64,000 nucleotides of DNA, taken from NCBI GenBank assembly GCA_900167925.1, contig FUZM01000001.1, positions 62,001-126,000 of the forward strand. The letters are read 5' to 3'. Under the pieces are notes generated by a model. It had not been told where the DNA came from. It saw only the letters and a list, made by a program, of their open reading frames with translations, and ran no database searches. Position numbers and translations under genes: made by a program. Of the stretch, positions 1 to 8,205 are shown piece by piece. This DNA is from Bacteroidales bacterium WCE2008 (GTDB lineage: Bacteria; Bacteroidota; Bacteroidia; Bacteroidales; UBA932). The number at the start of each line of letters is the position of its first letter. Within the stretch, counting starts at the first letter, position 1.

Positions 1-208
1 TCGAAGAAGACGGTACTACATCGACATAAACTACAGGAGTAACGCCGTCATTGTAGAAATCAATCAAAGACTGGGAGCCTGGAGCCATCGAGGTGCGTGG
101 CACATGAGTTAAATATTCATTAGGTGTCCCATGAGGAGAGATGTCAAAATTAGAGAAGGCCGGAAGAACTAGGCATAAAAAAAATAAAGATAATAATACC
201 CTTTTCAT
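1..208 (-). CDS. N-terminal part of a secreted protein (runs off the left edge)
   Basis: An open frame of 69 codons starts at an ATG on the minus strand and has no stop before the edge. It begins with a clear signal peptide (MKRVLLSLFFLCLVLPAFS) and continues into a polar stretch containing SPHGTPNEYLTHVP. A -7 promoter box lies 35 nt upstream. No cysteine follows the hydrophobic core, so this is a secreted or periplasmic protein and not an obvious lipoprotein. I do not recognise the family; too little is visible to propose a function. Confidence 0.6.
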   Translation of the reverse strand, partial: MKRVLLSLFFLCLVLPAFSNFDISPHGTPNEYLTHVPRTSMAPGSQSLIDFYNDGVTPVVYVDVVPSSS

Positions 209-242
209 AACCATTGTTTATAAGTTGAAAATATACCTATAA

Positions 243-250
243 CAAATATA
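243..250 (-). promoter_or_regulatory. -7 promoter box (TATATTTG) for the left-edge gene
   Basis: TATATTTG on the minus strand matches the Bacteroidota -7 consensus TAnnTTTG, 35 nt upstream of the ATG at 208. No strong -33 element was seen. Confidence 0.55.
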
Positions 251-324
251 TTACTTTACAAAAAAGAAACAAACAGTTCGTTAGGAGAGTGCGTAAAGCC
301 AATCCGATAAAAGCAACAAAAATT

Positions 325-400
325 ATTGATATCCAACAAGTTATATTCCCAGAAGAAAAGCAGAGACCGTTAGGATTTTTATAACTTGTTGAATATCAAT
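325..400. repeat. Inverted repeat, 20-nt arms, 36-nt spacer
   Basis: The left arm 325-344 (ATTGATATCCAACAAGTTAT) and right arm 381-400 are reverse complements at 19 of 20 positions. The role is unknown: a structured RNA, a recombination site or the remnant of a mobile-element end are all possible. Confidence 0.6.
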
Positions 401-681
401 AAATAAAGCCAGTGTCAAAGTTGTTAATGTTTAAGAAACGATAGGTAGTAACGGGTCGCCGAGTTCCAAAACTTATTCTTTTTTATTGCGAAGACACTGG
501 AAAGTTCTTCATAACAGATCAAAACATAACTAAATACCTTTCTATATATTCCCAATGGCGTCCGTTAATCTGATATGTCAATTATCTATTTCTTGGTGCA
601 AAGTTACAGATATCCTGACCTAAAACTGTAATTTTCCCCATCCGAAAGGCTAACGATAAAACAGAAAGGAAAACGCAATAG

Positions 682-704
682 AAAGCGCCCGGAGGCGCTT
701 TTTT
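682..704 (+). terminator. Hairpin with T-run
   Basis: The 8-bp stem AAAGCGCC/GGCGCTTT with loop CGGA is followed by T residues on the plus strand, as in an intrinsic terminator. No plus-strand gene ends nearby in this window, so the transcript it serves is not identified. Confidence 0.45.
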
Positions 705-776
705 AATTTCCCGTTAGAACAAGAATCTAACGGGAGAGTTTTGTTGGTAATATAAAGGCTTGAATATCAAAAACTT

Positions 777-803
777 ACGCACAGCGTCTTTCTCGCTGCG
801 CGT
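777..803 (-). terminator. Intrinsic terminator of the TPR/HTH regulator
   Basis: The stem ACGCGCAGCG/CGCTGTGCGT (one imperfect pair) lies about 40 nt past the stop of the minus-strand regulator and is followed by AAGTTTTT on that strand. Confidence 0.55.
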
Positions 804-843
804 TAGTTGATTTATATCTTATTGATTATTAAAATCTTACAGC

Positions 844-2628
844 TTATGAGAGCATTCTCAAATAGAAATCCTTGTACTGTGAAGAAGACTTAAGGATATT
901 ATTCTTGATCCTGTTCTTTTTCATATAGACTGCCGACTGGGACGGCATACCGAATATCACCAGAAGCGTAGTAGAGTCGAATCCCACGAACATATAACTG
1001 ATGAAACGGTAGTCCTCCTCGCTATAGTGAGGGAAATCCTCCCTGAAATGCTTCATTATGTTGTCTAGATTCTTGTCTATCATCCTCTCGAACCTCTGCT
1101 GTCCGACCTGGTCTCCACTGATATCCTTTATAAGACGCTGTACCTTCTCATAGACGTGCTGCTGAGGCTCCTTGAACTCCGAAGCGCGGAAATATGTCTC
1201 GCTAAGTTCTCCGAGATAGCGGAACTTCTCCTTGTACATATGGGAATACTCCATTCTCAGGTCAGAAAGAGACTTCTCCCTGTCGCTTACTATACTCTCG
1301 AGAGAAGAAACTGTCTTCTCTGTTCCAGATAGCTTATCCCTCAGACGCGCAGTCTCTTCCAACAGTTCGTCGAAATGCTTCTTCTCTATAAGCCTGGCCT
1401 CCTCGGACTCCTGAAGCTTGGACCTGGAAATCTCGGCGACTTCGGCATAATCATTCTTCTCTTTCTGCAGTTTTTTTCTCTGTATTCTGAAGAACAGTAA
1501 GAACACCCATAACAGTAGAAGACTTACCAGCGCCATATACATCATTCTGACACGCTGCTTAATTATCACGTTCTCGGCCAGAGTCTTCTGTGTAACAAAG
1601 AAGTCACGCTGCGCCTTTACAGCCGAATTCTGTAGTCGTTTATCAATGTCTTCATTCTGATAAGTAAGAGATTCTTTCAGATAATGTAAAGATTCTTTGT
1701 AATTTCCTCTAGTCTCTTCTATATTAGAACGCACATTATTGTAACGCCCCTTATAGGATTGATTTTCATTAATACTATTCGCCGCTTGAAGTAGAATAGC
1801 ATCAGACTCTTTATGGCGTCCGCATTTTTCCAACGAATAAGCATATGAGCACAAACTATTGAACTGGATATCGGCTCCTAAAGAAATCAACTCTGAATAA
1901 AACTCATTTGCAAGAGCATAATCATGGTCGGGAGCATAAGTGTAATACCATGCACGTGACTCATAAATTCCCTCACGTATTGACGTTGGAAGGTTTTCTC
2001 CCTCAACAGAACAGAATACTGAATCAGCTTTGGACCATTCCTTCTGATTCATATAAATGGTCACTAAAGGAATTGCCGCATTAAAATTATATACTGAAAG
2101 ATTGCCTTTCTCGTAGTATTCCTTAGCTTTCTTTAAATATACTAGAGCCTCATCCTGATTGTACGTATTAATGAAGCATCTTGAAATATCATCGCACAAG
2201 AAACCGCAGTACTTATTATCCTTGCACTTATCAATATACCGATAACCTTCCATATAGGAAAGTATTGCTTCATCGTAATGGCCATTATAAAGGGAGATCC
2301 TTCCTTTATAGAAAAAGGCCTTCAGCCTGATATCCGGATCCCCATGCTTGCTATAGTACTTGACAGCAGGCTCTATCAGGGATTTATCCATAGGATCCTT
2401 GTAATTCTTATCCAAAGCCATTGTGTGGAGAAGAGAATAGAACGCGGTCTCTTTCTTTCCCGTAAGCTTCTCCGGATCTATTTTCTCAAGGACAGCAAGA
2501 GCACTGTCAGGATGCTCCTGGATATAAGAATCTACATCTTCCAACAATGGCAGCATCCTGTTAAAAACACAGGATGTAACCAAAGAAAAACCTAAAAGGA
2601 TAGTTATAAAACAGACAGCGGGCCTCAT
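844..2628 (-). CDS. TPR lipoprotein-type membrane regulator with C-terminal HTH (copy 1)
   Basis: This 594-residue protein starts with a lipoprotein-like signal (VTSC at residues 17-20). A helical TPR-like region follows to about residue 340, then one strong membrane segment near residues 360-380, a coiled coil to about 500, and a C-terminal region (SEEDYRFISYMFVGFD...) that resembles the LuxR/sigma-4-type HTH found in Bacteroidota one-component membrane regulators. The inferred role is sensing on the periplasmic side by the TPR domain and DNA binding by the cytoplasmic tail. The next gene upstream is a paralogue of identical length, and the two sit just downstream of a protease/TonB-receptor operon they may control. 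The DNA-binding role is inferred, not proven by a motif I can verify. Confidence 0.75.
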   Translation of the reverse strand: MRPAVCFITILLGFSLVTSCVFNRMLPLLEDVDSYIQEHPDSALAVLEKIDPEKLTGKKETAFYSLLHTMALDKNYKDPMDKSLIEPAVKYYSKHGDPDIRLKAFFYKGRISLYNGHYDEAILSYMEGYRYIDKCKDNKYCGFLCDDISRCFINTYNQDEALVYLKKAKEYYEKGNLSVYNFNAAIPLVTIYMNQKEWSKADSVFCSVEGENLPTSIREGIYESRAWYYTYAPDHDYALANEFYSELISLGADIQFNSLCSYAYSLEKCGRHKESDAILLQAANSINENQSYKGRYNNVRSNIEETRGNYKESLHYLKESLTYQNEDIDKRLQNSAVKAQRDFFVTQKTLAENVIIKQRVRMMYMALVSLLLLWVFLLFFRIQRKKLQKEKNDYAEVAEISRSKLQESEEARLIEKKHFDELLEETARLRDKLSGTEKTVSSLESIVSDREKSLSDLRMEYSHMYKEKFRYLGELSETYFRASEFKEPQQHVYEKVQRLIKDISGDQVGQQRFERMIDKNLDNIMKHFREDFPHYSEEDYRFISYMFVGFDSTTLLVIFGMPSQSAVYMKKNRIKNNILKSSSQYKDFYLRMLS

Positions 2629-2647
2629 TCCGGTTCAATTATATTCA

Positions 2648-2655
2648 CAAATATA
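2648..2655 (-). promoter_or_regulatory. -7 box (TATATTTG) of regulator copy 1
   Basis: Minus-strand TATATTTG 19 nt upstream of the ATG at 2628. A TTTG lies at 2678-2681, at a longer spacing (22 nt) than usual. Confidence 0.55.
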
Positions 2656-2682
2656 AAAAATATCTTCGAATAATCCTCAAAC

Positions 2683-4467
2683 CTATTTAAACATTGACAG
2701 ATAGGATTCTTTATGCAGAGAGGAAGACTGGATTATCATTTTCTTCAGCCGGTTCTTTCTGACATACACGGCAGCTGTCGAGACCATCTTCAATATGATC
2801 ATCAATGTCGTCGCATCAAACCCCACGAAAAGATAGCATGCAAAACGGTAGTCACCTTCGTCCAGCCCCGGGAAGTCCTGACGGAACTTGGACATAATGC
2901 CACCAAGGCCGCGATCGACCATCCTCTCGAACCGGGCATAGCCGACACGGTCGCCGAAAAGATCGTCAATAAGATTACGAACTTCAGCATATACAAAGGA
3001 ATGAGGTTCCTTGGAATCGACGGCCCTGAAATAAGATTCGCACAGCTTACCAAGGTATACGTACTGCTCCTTATATATCTTTCCGTACTCGGAGCGAAGC
3101 CTGGAAAGAGTGCTTTCCCTATCGGCTAAGATACTCTCCAGCGAAGCTTTTGCACCCTCGGTATCCTGCAGCCTTTCCCTGAGGGACTCCGCCTCCCCGG
3201 CAAGCGCCGATTCTGCCGCCACATCTGTAATCATGGATTTCTCTATCTCGGCAAGCCTCTTCTCGGCCACTGAAGCCATCTCCGCATAGCGGTTCTTCTC
3301 GGCCTCGGCCTTTGCCTTCATTCTCCTATATACGATGATTCCGGCAATCAAAACTATGACAAATCCAAGCAGGATCGCGGCCATATAGTAGCGCTGCCTC
3401 GCCGCCTCTTTTTCCTTCAAAGCCCTCTCAGCCGAGAAAAATTCCCGCTGTGCCTTTAGGGCAGAAGTCCGCAGCCGTCCCTCGACGTCTTCTTCCTGAG
3501 AATCAAGACAATACCTGAACGAGGATAGTGCTTCTTTATAGCGTCCGCGCTTTTCTTCTATCTTGGATTCAACCGCATAAAAATGACTTTCCTTGGCTTT
3601 ATCATTTATAAATGCAGAAATCGAATCCATAATATGATCGGCATCCTCTCGACGGCCTGTGGCATTTAGGGAATAAGCATACGAACATAAACTACTGAAC
3701 TGAAGATTGGCACCTAATGAAATCGATTCCGAATAGAATTCATTAGCCAAAGCATAATCATGATCCGGAGCGTAAGTATAATATCTGGCACGTAACTCGT
3801 ATGCACCGCGTCGTACCGTTGTGGGAAGATTGTCTCCTTTGAAGGAACGAAAGACTGAATCGGCCAACGCCCACTCTTTTTTGTTAAGATAAATTGTAAC
3901 AAGAGGTAACGAAGCAATATAATTGTTTACAGTCAGATTCCCTTTCGTATAGTATTCTTGAGCCTTTTTTATATATGTCAAGCCATCATCCTGATTGTAC
4001 GTGTTGATAAAGCATTTGGAAATATCCTCGCACAGGAAACCACAATACTTATAATCCTTACACTTATCAATATACCGATAACCTTCCATATAGGAAAGTA
4101 TTGCTTCATCGTAACGGCCATTATAAAAGAAAATCCTTCCTTTATAGAAAAAAGCCTTTAGCCTGATATCCGGATCCCCATGCTTACTGTAGTACCTGAC
4201 AGCGGGCTCTATCAGGGAATCCTCCTTTGGATCTATGTAATTCTTATCCAGCGCCATCGTATTCAACAGCGAAAACAGAGCCTTCTCCTTCCTCCCGGAG
4301 AGTTTCGTCCTGTCTATACCGTCAAGGACAGCAAGAGCACTGTCAGGCCGCTCCTGGATATAAGACTCTATATCCTCAAGGTGCGCAAGCATCCTGCTTC
4401 TTCCACATGAAAAAAGCACAAACGGGATTACAATAGATAACAGAAACAGGTGGACCTTCATCAGCAA
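2683..4467 (-). CDS. TPR lipoprotein-type membrane regulator with C-terminal HTH (copy 2)
   Basis: This 594-residue paralogue of the adjacent gene has the same order: lipoprotein-like signal ending FVLFSC, TPR-like helices with the shared motif YDEAILSYMEGYRYIDKCKD, a membrane segment at about 363-383, a coiled coil rich in Ala/Glu, and the same C-terminal HTH-like tail (DEGDYRFACYLFVGFD). Identity with copy 1 is highest in the N-terminal third, where a 54-nt block (4061-4114 versus 2225-2278) is identical. The coiled coil and tail have diverged. The copy has its own promoter inside the short gap after the TonB receptor gene, so it can be expressed apart from that operon. Regulation of the neighbouring operon is an inference. 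Confidence 0.75.
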   Translation of the reverse strand: MLMKVHLFLLSIVIPFVLFSCGRSRMLAHLEDIESYIQERPDSALAVLDGIDRTKLSGRKEKALFSLLNTMALDKNYIDPKEDSLIEPAVRYYSKHGDPDIRLKAFFYKGRIFFYNGRYDEAILSYMEGYRYIDKCKDYKYCGFLCEDISKCFINTYNQDDGLTYIKKAQEYYTKGNLTVNNYIASLPLVTIYLNKKEWALADSVFRSFKGDNLPTTVRRGAYELRARYYTYAPDHDYALANEFYSESISLGANLQFSSLCSYAYSLNATGRREDADHIMDSISAFINDKAKESHFYAVESKIEEKRGRYKEALSSFRYCLDSQEEDVEGRLRTSALKAQREFFSAERALKEKEAARQRYYMAAILLGFVIVLIAGIIVYRRMKAKAEAEKNRYAEMASVAEKRLAEIEKSMITDVAAESALAGEAESLRERLQDTEGAKASLESILADRESTLSRLRSEYGKIYKEQYVYLGKLCESYFRAVDSKEPHSFVYAEVRNLIDDLFGDRVGYARFERMVDRGLGGIMSKFRQDFPGLDEGDYRFACYLFVGFDATTLMIILKMVSTAAVYVRKNRLKKMIIQSSSLHKESYLSMFK

Positions 4468-4483
4468 CCGCAGATATCTGTCG

Positions 4484-4512
4484 CAAATTTATAAAAAATC
4501 CGCAATACACAA
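4484..4512 (-). promoter_or_regulatory. Promoter of regulator copy 2 (TTG-18-TAAATTTG)
   Basis: On the minus strand TTG (4510-4512) and TAAATTTG (4484-4491) are spaced by 18 nt, with the ATG at 4467 16 nt downstream. Confidence 0.65.
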
Positions 4513-4518
4513 TCCGCC

Positions 4519-6615
4519 CTAGAAACTGAGTTTCCACCGTATAGACGGAAGAATCGGAAGAATACTTATCTGCTTCCAGGTTCCATCCTCATTGAAGTAC
4601 ATATATGGGTTATGCCGATTAAGCACATTATACACCGAGAGAGAAATATCATGGGAAACCTTCCGACCCTTGATACAGAATGCATAACCGGCATCCAGAC
4701 GGAAATAAGCCGGAGTCCGGAAACCGTTCAACGTCGTCATCTGAGTTCTGTTGAATATATTATTGAACAGCATTCTGGCATGCTCCATCTTATCATATTC
4801 ATATCCAAAACTGATTTTCTCGCCTCCATACTGGCCGAAGGCGACAGTCATAAGATTACCAGAATAATAGCTCAGGTCGGCGATTACATGTTGGGTAACC
4901 TTGCGGCCACTTCTCGTAGTCCTGCCAAGCAAAGTATAATCAGCCTGTATATTCAGGATATGAGGTCTGTCAAACTTGAACGGAAAAGTCTTCCCGTCAT
5001 TGATATGGGTGAAAGTCCTGTCGGTATGGGACCATGTATAAGCGAGGTTTGCAGTAAGCCTGTCGGCATTAAGAAGCACGGAAGTCTCGAGACCATAAGA
5101 ACACCCCCGCCCCAGATCCGTATCCTGCTCCCAGGTCTTCGCGGAATTGCGCAACAGATTGACAGAGGAAACATAGCTGACCAGATTACTCATCTGCTTG
5201 AAATATGCTCCCACATTGAAATTGACCTCCATCGTGCCCAGATACTTCAACGCTGGAACATCGAAACGGGAAAAGGCTCCGGCATACAACTGATTGGAAG
5301 TTTCCTCAGGGAACCGGCTGTTGATCGGGACTGAAAGATTCAGGGCCCATCCGGTCGGAAGGCCTTCCAGCATATGGAAATACTGATTCATTCTGTCAAA
5401 CGAGAACTCCAAGCCGACCCGGTCAGTGAGATTGACGTCAGCCAGGACATGGGCGTCGGTATTGCTTCTGGAATCGTCGCCGCTACGGATGGCGGTCTGA
5501 CGCAAGCCTAGGTTCAGATCCACCGCTTTCCCGAAGGAAGCGTGGGCATCGACGAAAGCAGATACCGAGTAGCTGTCGAGTATACGCTTGAACTCAGCCC
5601 CGCCACTGAGATCGACCTTGTCCCTGACTTTTCCGGAGAAAAGAAGTTTGCCGCAGACTTCGTACATATGGCCATCGACGAAGATAGAGGATTTTTCGCC
5701 ATCTTTATTTACGCTGAATTCGCCCTCGCGGCTGTCAGAGCCTGTCGCATAGACAGACGTCTCCATCTTAGTGGCCTCACCAATCATAGTCTCGAACTCA
5801 AGTTTGCCCATCCATGTTTCCCAGCCGTTCTCGGCTCCGAACTGCGGGCCGTTAGTTATAAGCTTGTCCTTCGCATAGAAGAACGAGGCCTTGAGACAGC
5901 TTCTGTCGCTGAACCGGTAGGAAGCATGGCCATTGTAATCATATACAATGCCGCCCACTTCGATTCCGTCGAGATCCAGTTTGCTGCCATATTTGTCTAT
6001 TGCCAGGCCTGCGAAGGTCGGCATGAATGAGTAACGGCCGCCGAGCCGTAGGGAGAAACGGCCCGGGATCTCCACATAGACGCCCTCGATATAAGGAGAA
6101 ACAGTCATAGCCGCACGGAAACGGTCGACAGGGGCTGCATGGCCGGTGGCACGGATAAGGCCGGAAGTAAAGTTGCCGGACGATGCCTTGAAACCGCCGG
6201 TGTAGATCTGCGATGAGCCGACCATCTCGGCCTGGAGCGAAGACATGATCCCGAAGGCGTGGGTCGCATTGTATAGCGGGACGCCGTCGAGCTCGAGCCG
6301 ACAGGTGCTGCTGTTGCCGCCGCGGACGTAAAGCCCAAGGGAGCCTTCCATTCCGGCGGAGACCCCGGGGAGGGTCGCCATCTGTCGGAGTATGTCAGGC
6401 TCGCCGGTCACAGAGATGACACTGGCAGCCTTTTCGACGTTGAAGGAGTATATGTTTCCACGGCTTACCATCTTGGCAGTCTTTGCCGTAACGACGGAGC
6501 TGTCGATCTGCTGCGTGGCGGCAGTCGTATCGGCCGACTGGCCGGAAGCCAGAGTTGGAGTCAGCACCAGGAACAGGCTCATGAAGCCTTTAAATTGTAA
6601 TCTTTCGCGTAACAT
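4519..6615 (-). CDS. TonB-dependent outer-membrane receptor (DUF4249 partner)
   Basis: This is a 698-residue outer-membrane receptor. After a signal peptide (GFMSLFLVLTPTLASG) it has a plug domain with SVTGEPDILRQMATLPGV and VRGGNSSTCRLELDGVPLYN, then a long beta-barrel ending in an aromatic strand with terminal Phe. It lacks the N-terminal carboxypeptidase-like domain common in SusC-type receptors. A longer frame opens at 6777, but the ATG at 6615 gives the signal peptide directly and overlaps the DUF4249 stop by only 26 nt, so I chose it. It is the last gene of the protease operon. Families of this type import substrates through the outer membrane using TonB; the substrate here is unknown, with peptides a reasonable guess given the upstream protease. 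Confidence 0.85.
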   Translation of the reverse strand: MLRERLQFKGFMSLFLVLTPTLASGQSADTTAATQQIDSSVVTAKTAKMVSRGNIYSFNVEKAASVISVTGEPDILRQMATLPGVSAGMEGSLGLYVRGGNSSTCRLELDGVPLYNATHAFGIMSSLQAEMVGSSQIYTGGFKASSGNFTSGLIRATGHAAPVDRFRAAMTVSPYIEGVYVEIPGRFSLRLGGRYSFMPTFAGLAIDKYGSKLDLDGIEVGGIVYDYNGHASYRFSDRSCLKASFFYAKDKLITNGPQFGAENGWETWMGKLEFETMIGEATKMETSVYATGSDSREGEFSVNKDGEKSSIFVDGHMYEVCGKLLFSGKVRDKVDLSGGAEFKRILDSYSVSAFVDAHASFGKAVDLNLGLRQTAIRSGDDSRSNTDAHVLADVNLTDRVGLEFSFDRMNQYFHMLEGLPTGWALNLSVPINSRFPEETSNQLYAGAFSRFDVPALKYLGTMEVNFNVGAYFKQMSNLVSYVSSVNLLRNSAKTWEQDTDLGRGCSYGLETSVLLNADRLTANLAYTWSHTDRTFTHINDGKTFPFKFDRPHILNIQADYTLLGRTTRSGRKVTQHVIADLSYYSGNLMTVAFGQYGGEKISFGYEYDKMEHARMLFNNIFNRTQMTTLNGFRTPAYFRLDAGYAFCIKGRKVSHDISLSVYNVLNRHNPYMYFNEDGTWKQISILPILPSIRWKLSF

Positions 6616-7429
6616 AGGCTCCAAATATTCCTGTTCCATTTTTGATATTGCTGTAGACCACGTTTTCTTCGAGGAAGTCAGTGAAGTCTTCTCCCGCGTA
6701 GGCTTTGATCTTCTGGTAGGCACTTTTCCGGTAGAGGTCATAATCGTCCGACATCGTAATGAAGACGATTTCAGCACCTCGGTATATTGAAGATCCTTCC
6801 AGCAGGAATGTCAGGTTCTTCTCGAGGGTGACAGGACTTATGCGTACATAATCGTCGCATACAGTAAACCTGGATTTGTAGCCTTCCGGATAGAGAGAGC
6901 CGTGGATTTTCTCCAGTTTATTGAATTCGTCCCTATACGGGTGGTCCGAACCTATTAAACGCGATTTATCGATTGATATCCAGCAGGCGGACGAGGTGCC
7001 GGCTTCATGTATAAAAGTCTGCAGGTACTTATCGATATCCTCCGGATTGCTTGCCATCCTGATAGGGGCCGGCTCCGGAACAGTAGTTTCTGCGGTTATC
7101 TTCTTTTCCCCCGGGACCTGGATTTCGAGCCGGTAGGTTACTCCCGGTTCCGGCTTGAGGTCAATTACCCATCGGGAAAAGGCGATTTTCTTCAGATGCC
7201 CCAGTTCTTTTCCATCGGCGAACATTACGACGTCAGCATCGGGGACTCTTTCGAAGAGGATTTCTCCGAAGTCTCCGTTGTATTTTATGTCGACCGACTG
7301 GGTCTCGGCGTCTGCATTGAGAATGCAGTTGACGGTAACTGTCTTTTCGAAGGCCTTGTCGAGATTGACTTCCTCAACACATGCGGACACCACCAGTGCC
7401 GATATGATTATAAGCAGTTTTCTTTTCAT
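6590..7429 (-). CDS. DUF4249-family lipoprotein
   Basis: This 279-residue protein has a lipoprotein signal (MKRKLLIIISALVVSAC). The body, with KTVTVNCILNADAETQSVDI and VTYRLEIQVPGEKKITAETTVPEP, is typical of DUF4249, a surface lipoprotein family encoded beside TonB-dependent receptors in Bacteroidota. The start overlaps the preceding lipoprotein stop by ATGA (7426-7429), and the 3' end overlaps the receptor start, so translation of the three genes is probably coupled. By analogy with SusD it may hold substrate over the receptor; this is inference. Confidence 0.85.
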   Translation of the reverse strand: MKRKLLIIISALVVSACVEEVNLDKAFEKTVTVNCILNADAETQSVDIKYNGDFGEILFERVPDADVVMFADGKELGHLKKIAFSRWVIDLKPEPGVTYRLEIQVPGEKKITAETTVPEPAPIRMASNPEDIDKYLQTFIHEAGTSSACWISIDKSRLIGSDHPYRDEFNKLEKIHGSLYPEGYKSRFTVCDDYVRISPVTLEKNLTFLLEGSSIYRGAEIVFITMSDDYDLYRKSAYQKIKAYAGEDFTDFLEENVVYSNIKNGTGIFGAYVTRKITI

Positions 7430-8205
7430 TCCGTAAGTTTAACATGGACAGTGTCGGAGAGGGTCTTGCCATTGCCGAGGGTCATTTCAACCATGAGGTC
7501 CGTCTCCACCGGCAGCTCCGGCGGAAGTTCGGAAAATGATAGATCGAATAAAGGCAGTATCATCGGTTTATAGGCAAGGTAGTCCGTAAGCGGCATTCCT
7601 TTCTCTATCTGCCCGATGAGCTCTTTATCATATGTAAATATGAAATGGTTGTTCCTTAGAGGTAATTCGCAGAAAACAAGTTTGTCTGATATATCGGAAT
7701 TATTCCCGCGGCCGAACAGAGGAGCAGAAGATCTGAGAGTCATTTTCTCGATATAGTCGCTGCGATACTCATATAAATCATTGATATCCTGAGGGTCAGA
7801 TTCTTCAAAACTAGCAATATATAATCTTTTAGCCTTATCCCGCTGCATTTCAAACCAGTGGACAATCTGTTCTTCGATTATTTTGTCCCCTTGTTTATTG
7901 AACTCTTTTTTGCACGCATTCTCCATCATGTAGTCAGGCTGTAAAAACCGTTCATCGCATAACGTGAACACCTCAAACCTGACTTCTTCAGCCTTTACAG
8001 GTGTTCCGGTGACAACAGAGTAAGTGTCTGTATGATCTATTACCGCGCCAATCCCAACATAATTACATTCCCTGTTACAGAAAGCCAGTGGTGATACTAA
8101 TGGCTTGAGTTCGATCTCAGGATTGTCTTTGTGTGATCCACAGGAAATAATTACCGACATTGATAAGCAGACAAAGATTGCTTTAAAAATTCTATTTGAA
8201 ATCAT
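7426..8205 (-). CDS. Lipoprotein of a three-member local family (copy C)
   Basis: This 259-residue lipoprotein (signal MISNRIFKAIFVCLSMSVIISC) starts at 8205. A longer frame from 8322 would run far into the protease gene, whereas 8205 overlaps it by only 14 nt. It shares with the two upstream copies the motif CNRECNY near the N-terminus, an EEQI..W central helix, a 'YRSD...LFGRG.N..DI.DKL' block and an almost invariant C-terminus (SELPPELPVETDL...). I cannot name the family with certainty; it may belong to a Bacteroides DUF of small lipoproteins. Its place between the protease and DUF4249 genes suggests a partner, chaperone or inhibitor of the protease, or a surface binding protein. Confidence 0.7.
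   Translation of the reverse strand: MISNRIFKAIFVCLSMSVIISCGSHKDNPEIELKPLVSPLAFCNRECNYVGIGAVIDHTDTYSVVTGTPVKAEEVRFEVFTLCDERFLQPDYMMENACKKEFNKQGDKIIEEQIVHWFEMQRDKAKRLYIASFEESDPQDINDLYEYRSDYIEKMTLRSSAPLFGRGNNSDISDKLVFCELPLRNNHFIFTYDKELIGQIEKGMPLTDYLAYKPMILPLFDLSFSELPPELPVETDLMVEMTLGNGKTLSDTVHVKLTE
7433..7536 (-). repeat. 104-nt coding repeat, copy C
   Basis: Almost identical to 9695-9798 and 10492-10595; it encodes the last ~33 residues of the lipoprotein. The three genes are clearly less alike upstream of this block. Confidence 0.8.

Larger units (their letters stand above)
209..843. other. 635-bp intergenic region with several inverted repeats
   Basis: No convincing coding sequence was found here. 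It holds the promoter of the left-edge gene, a 20-nt inverted repeat (325-344/381-400), an 8-nt inverted pair CCAGTGTC/GACACTGG (409-416/491-498), a minus-strand -7 box TAACTTTG (599-606) with no gene close behind it, a GC-rich hairpin with a T-run (682-704), a second hairpin CCCGTTAG/CTAACGGG (710-717/727-734), and the terminator of the downstream regulator. The base composition is AT-rich. Confidence 0.6.

Noticed and set aside
325..400. CRISPR array
   Set aside because: Only one inverted pair, no repeated direct repeats with spacers; no cas gene in the window.
6615..6777. N-terminal extension of the TonB receptor frame
   Set aside because: It overlaps the DUF4249 gene and has no signal peptide; the ATG at 6615 fits both.
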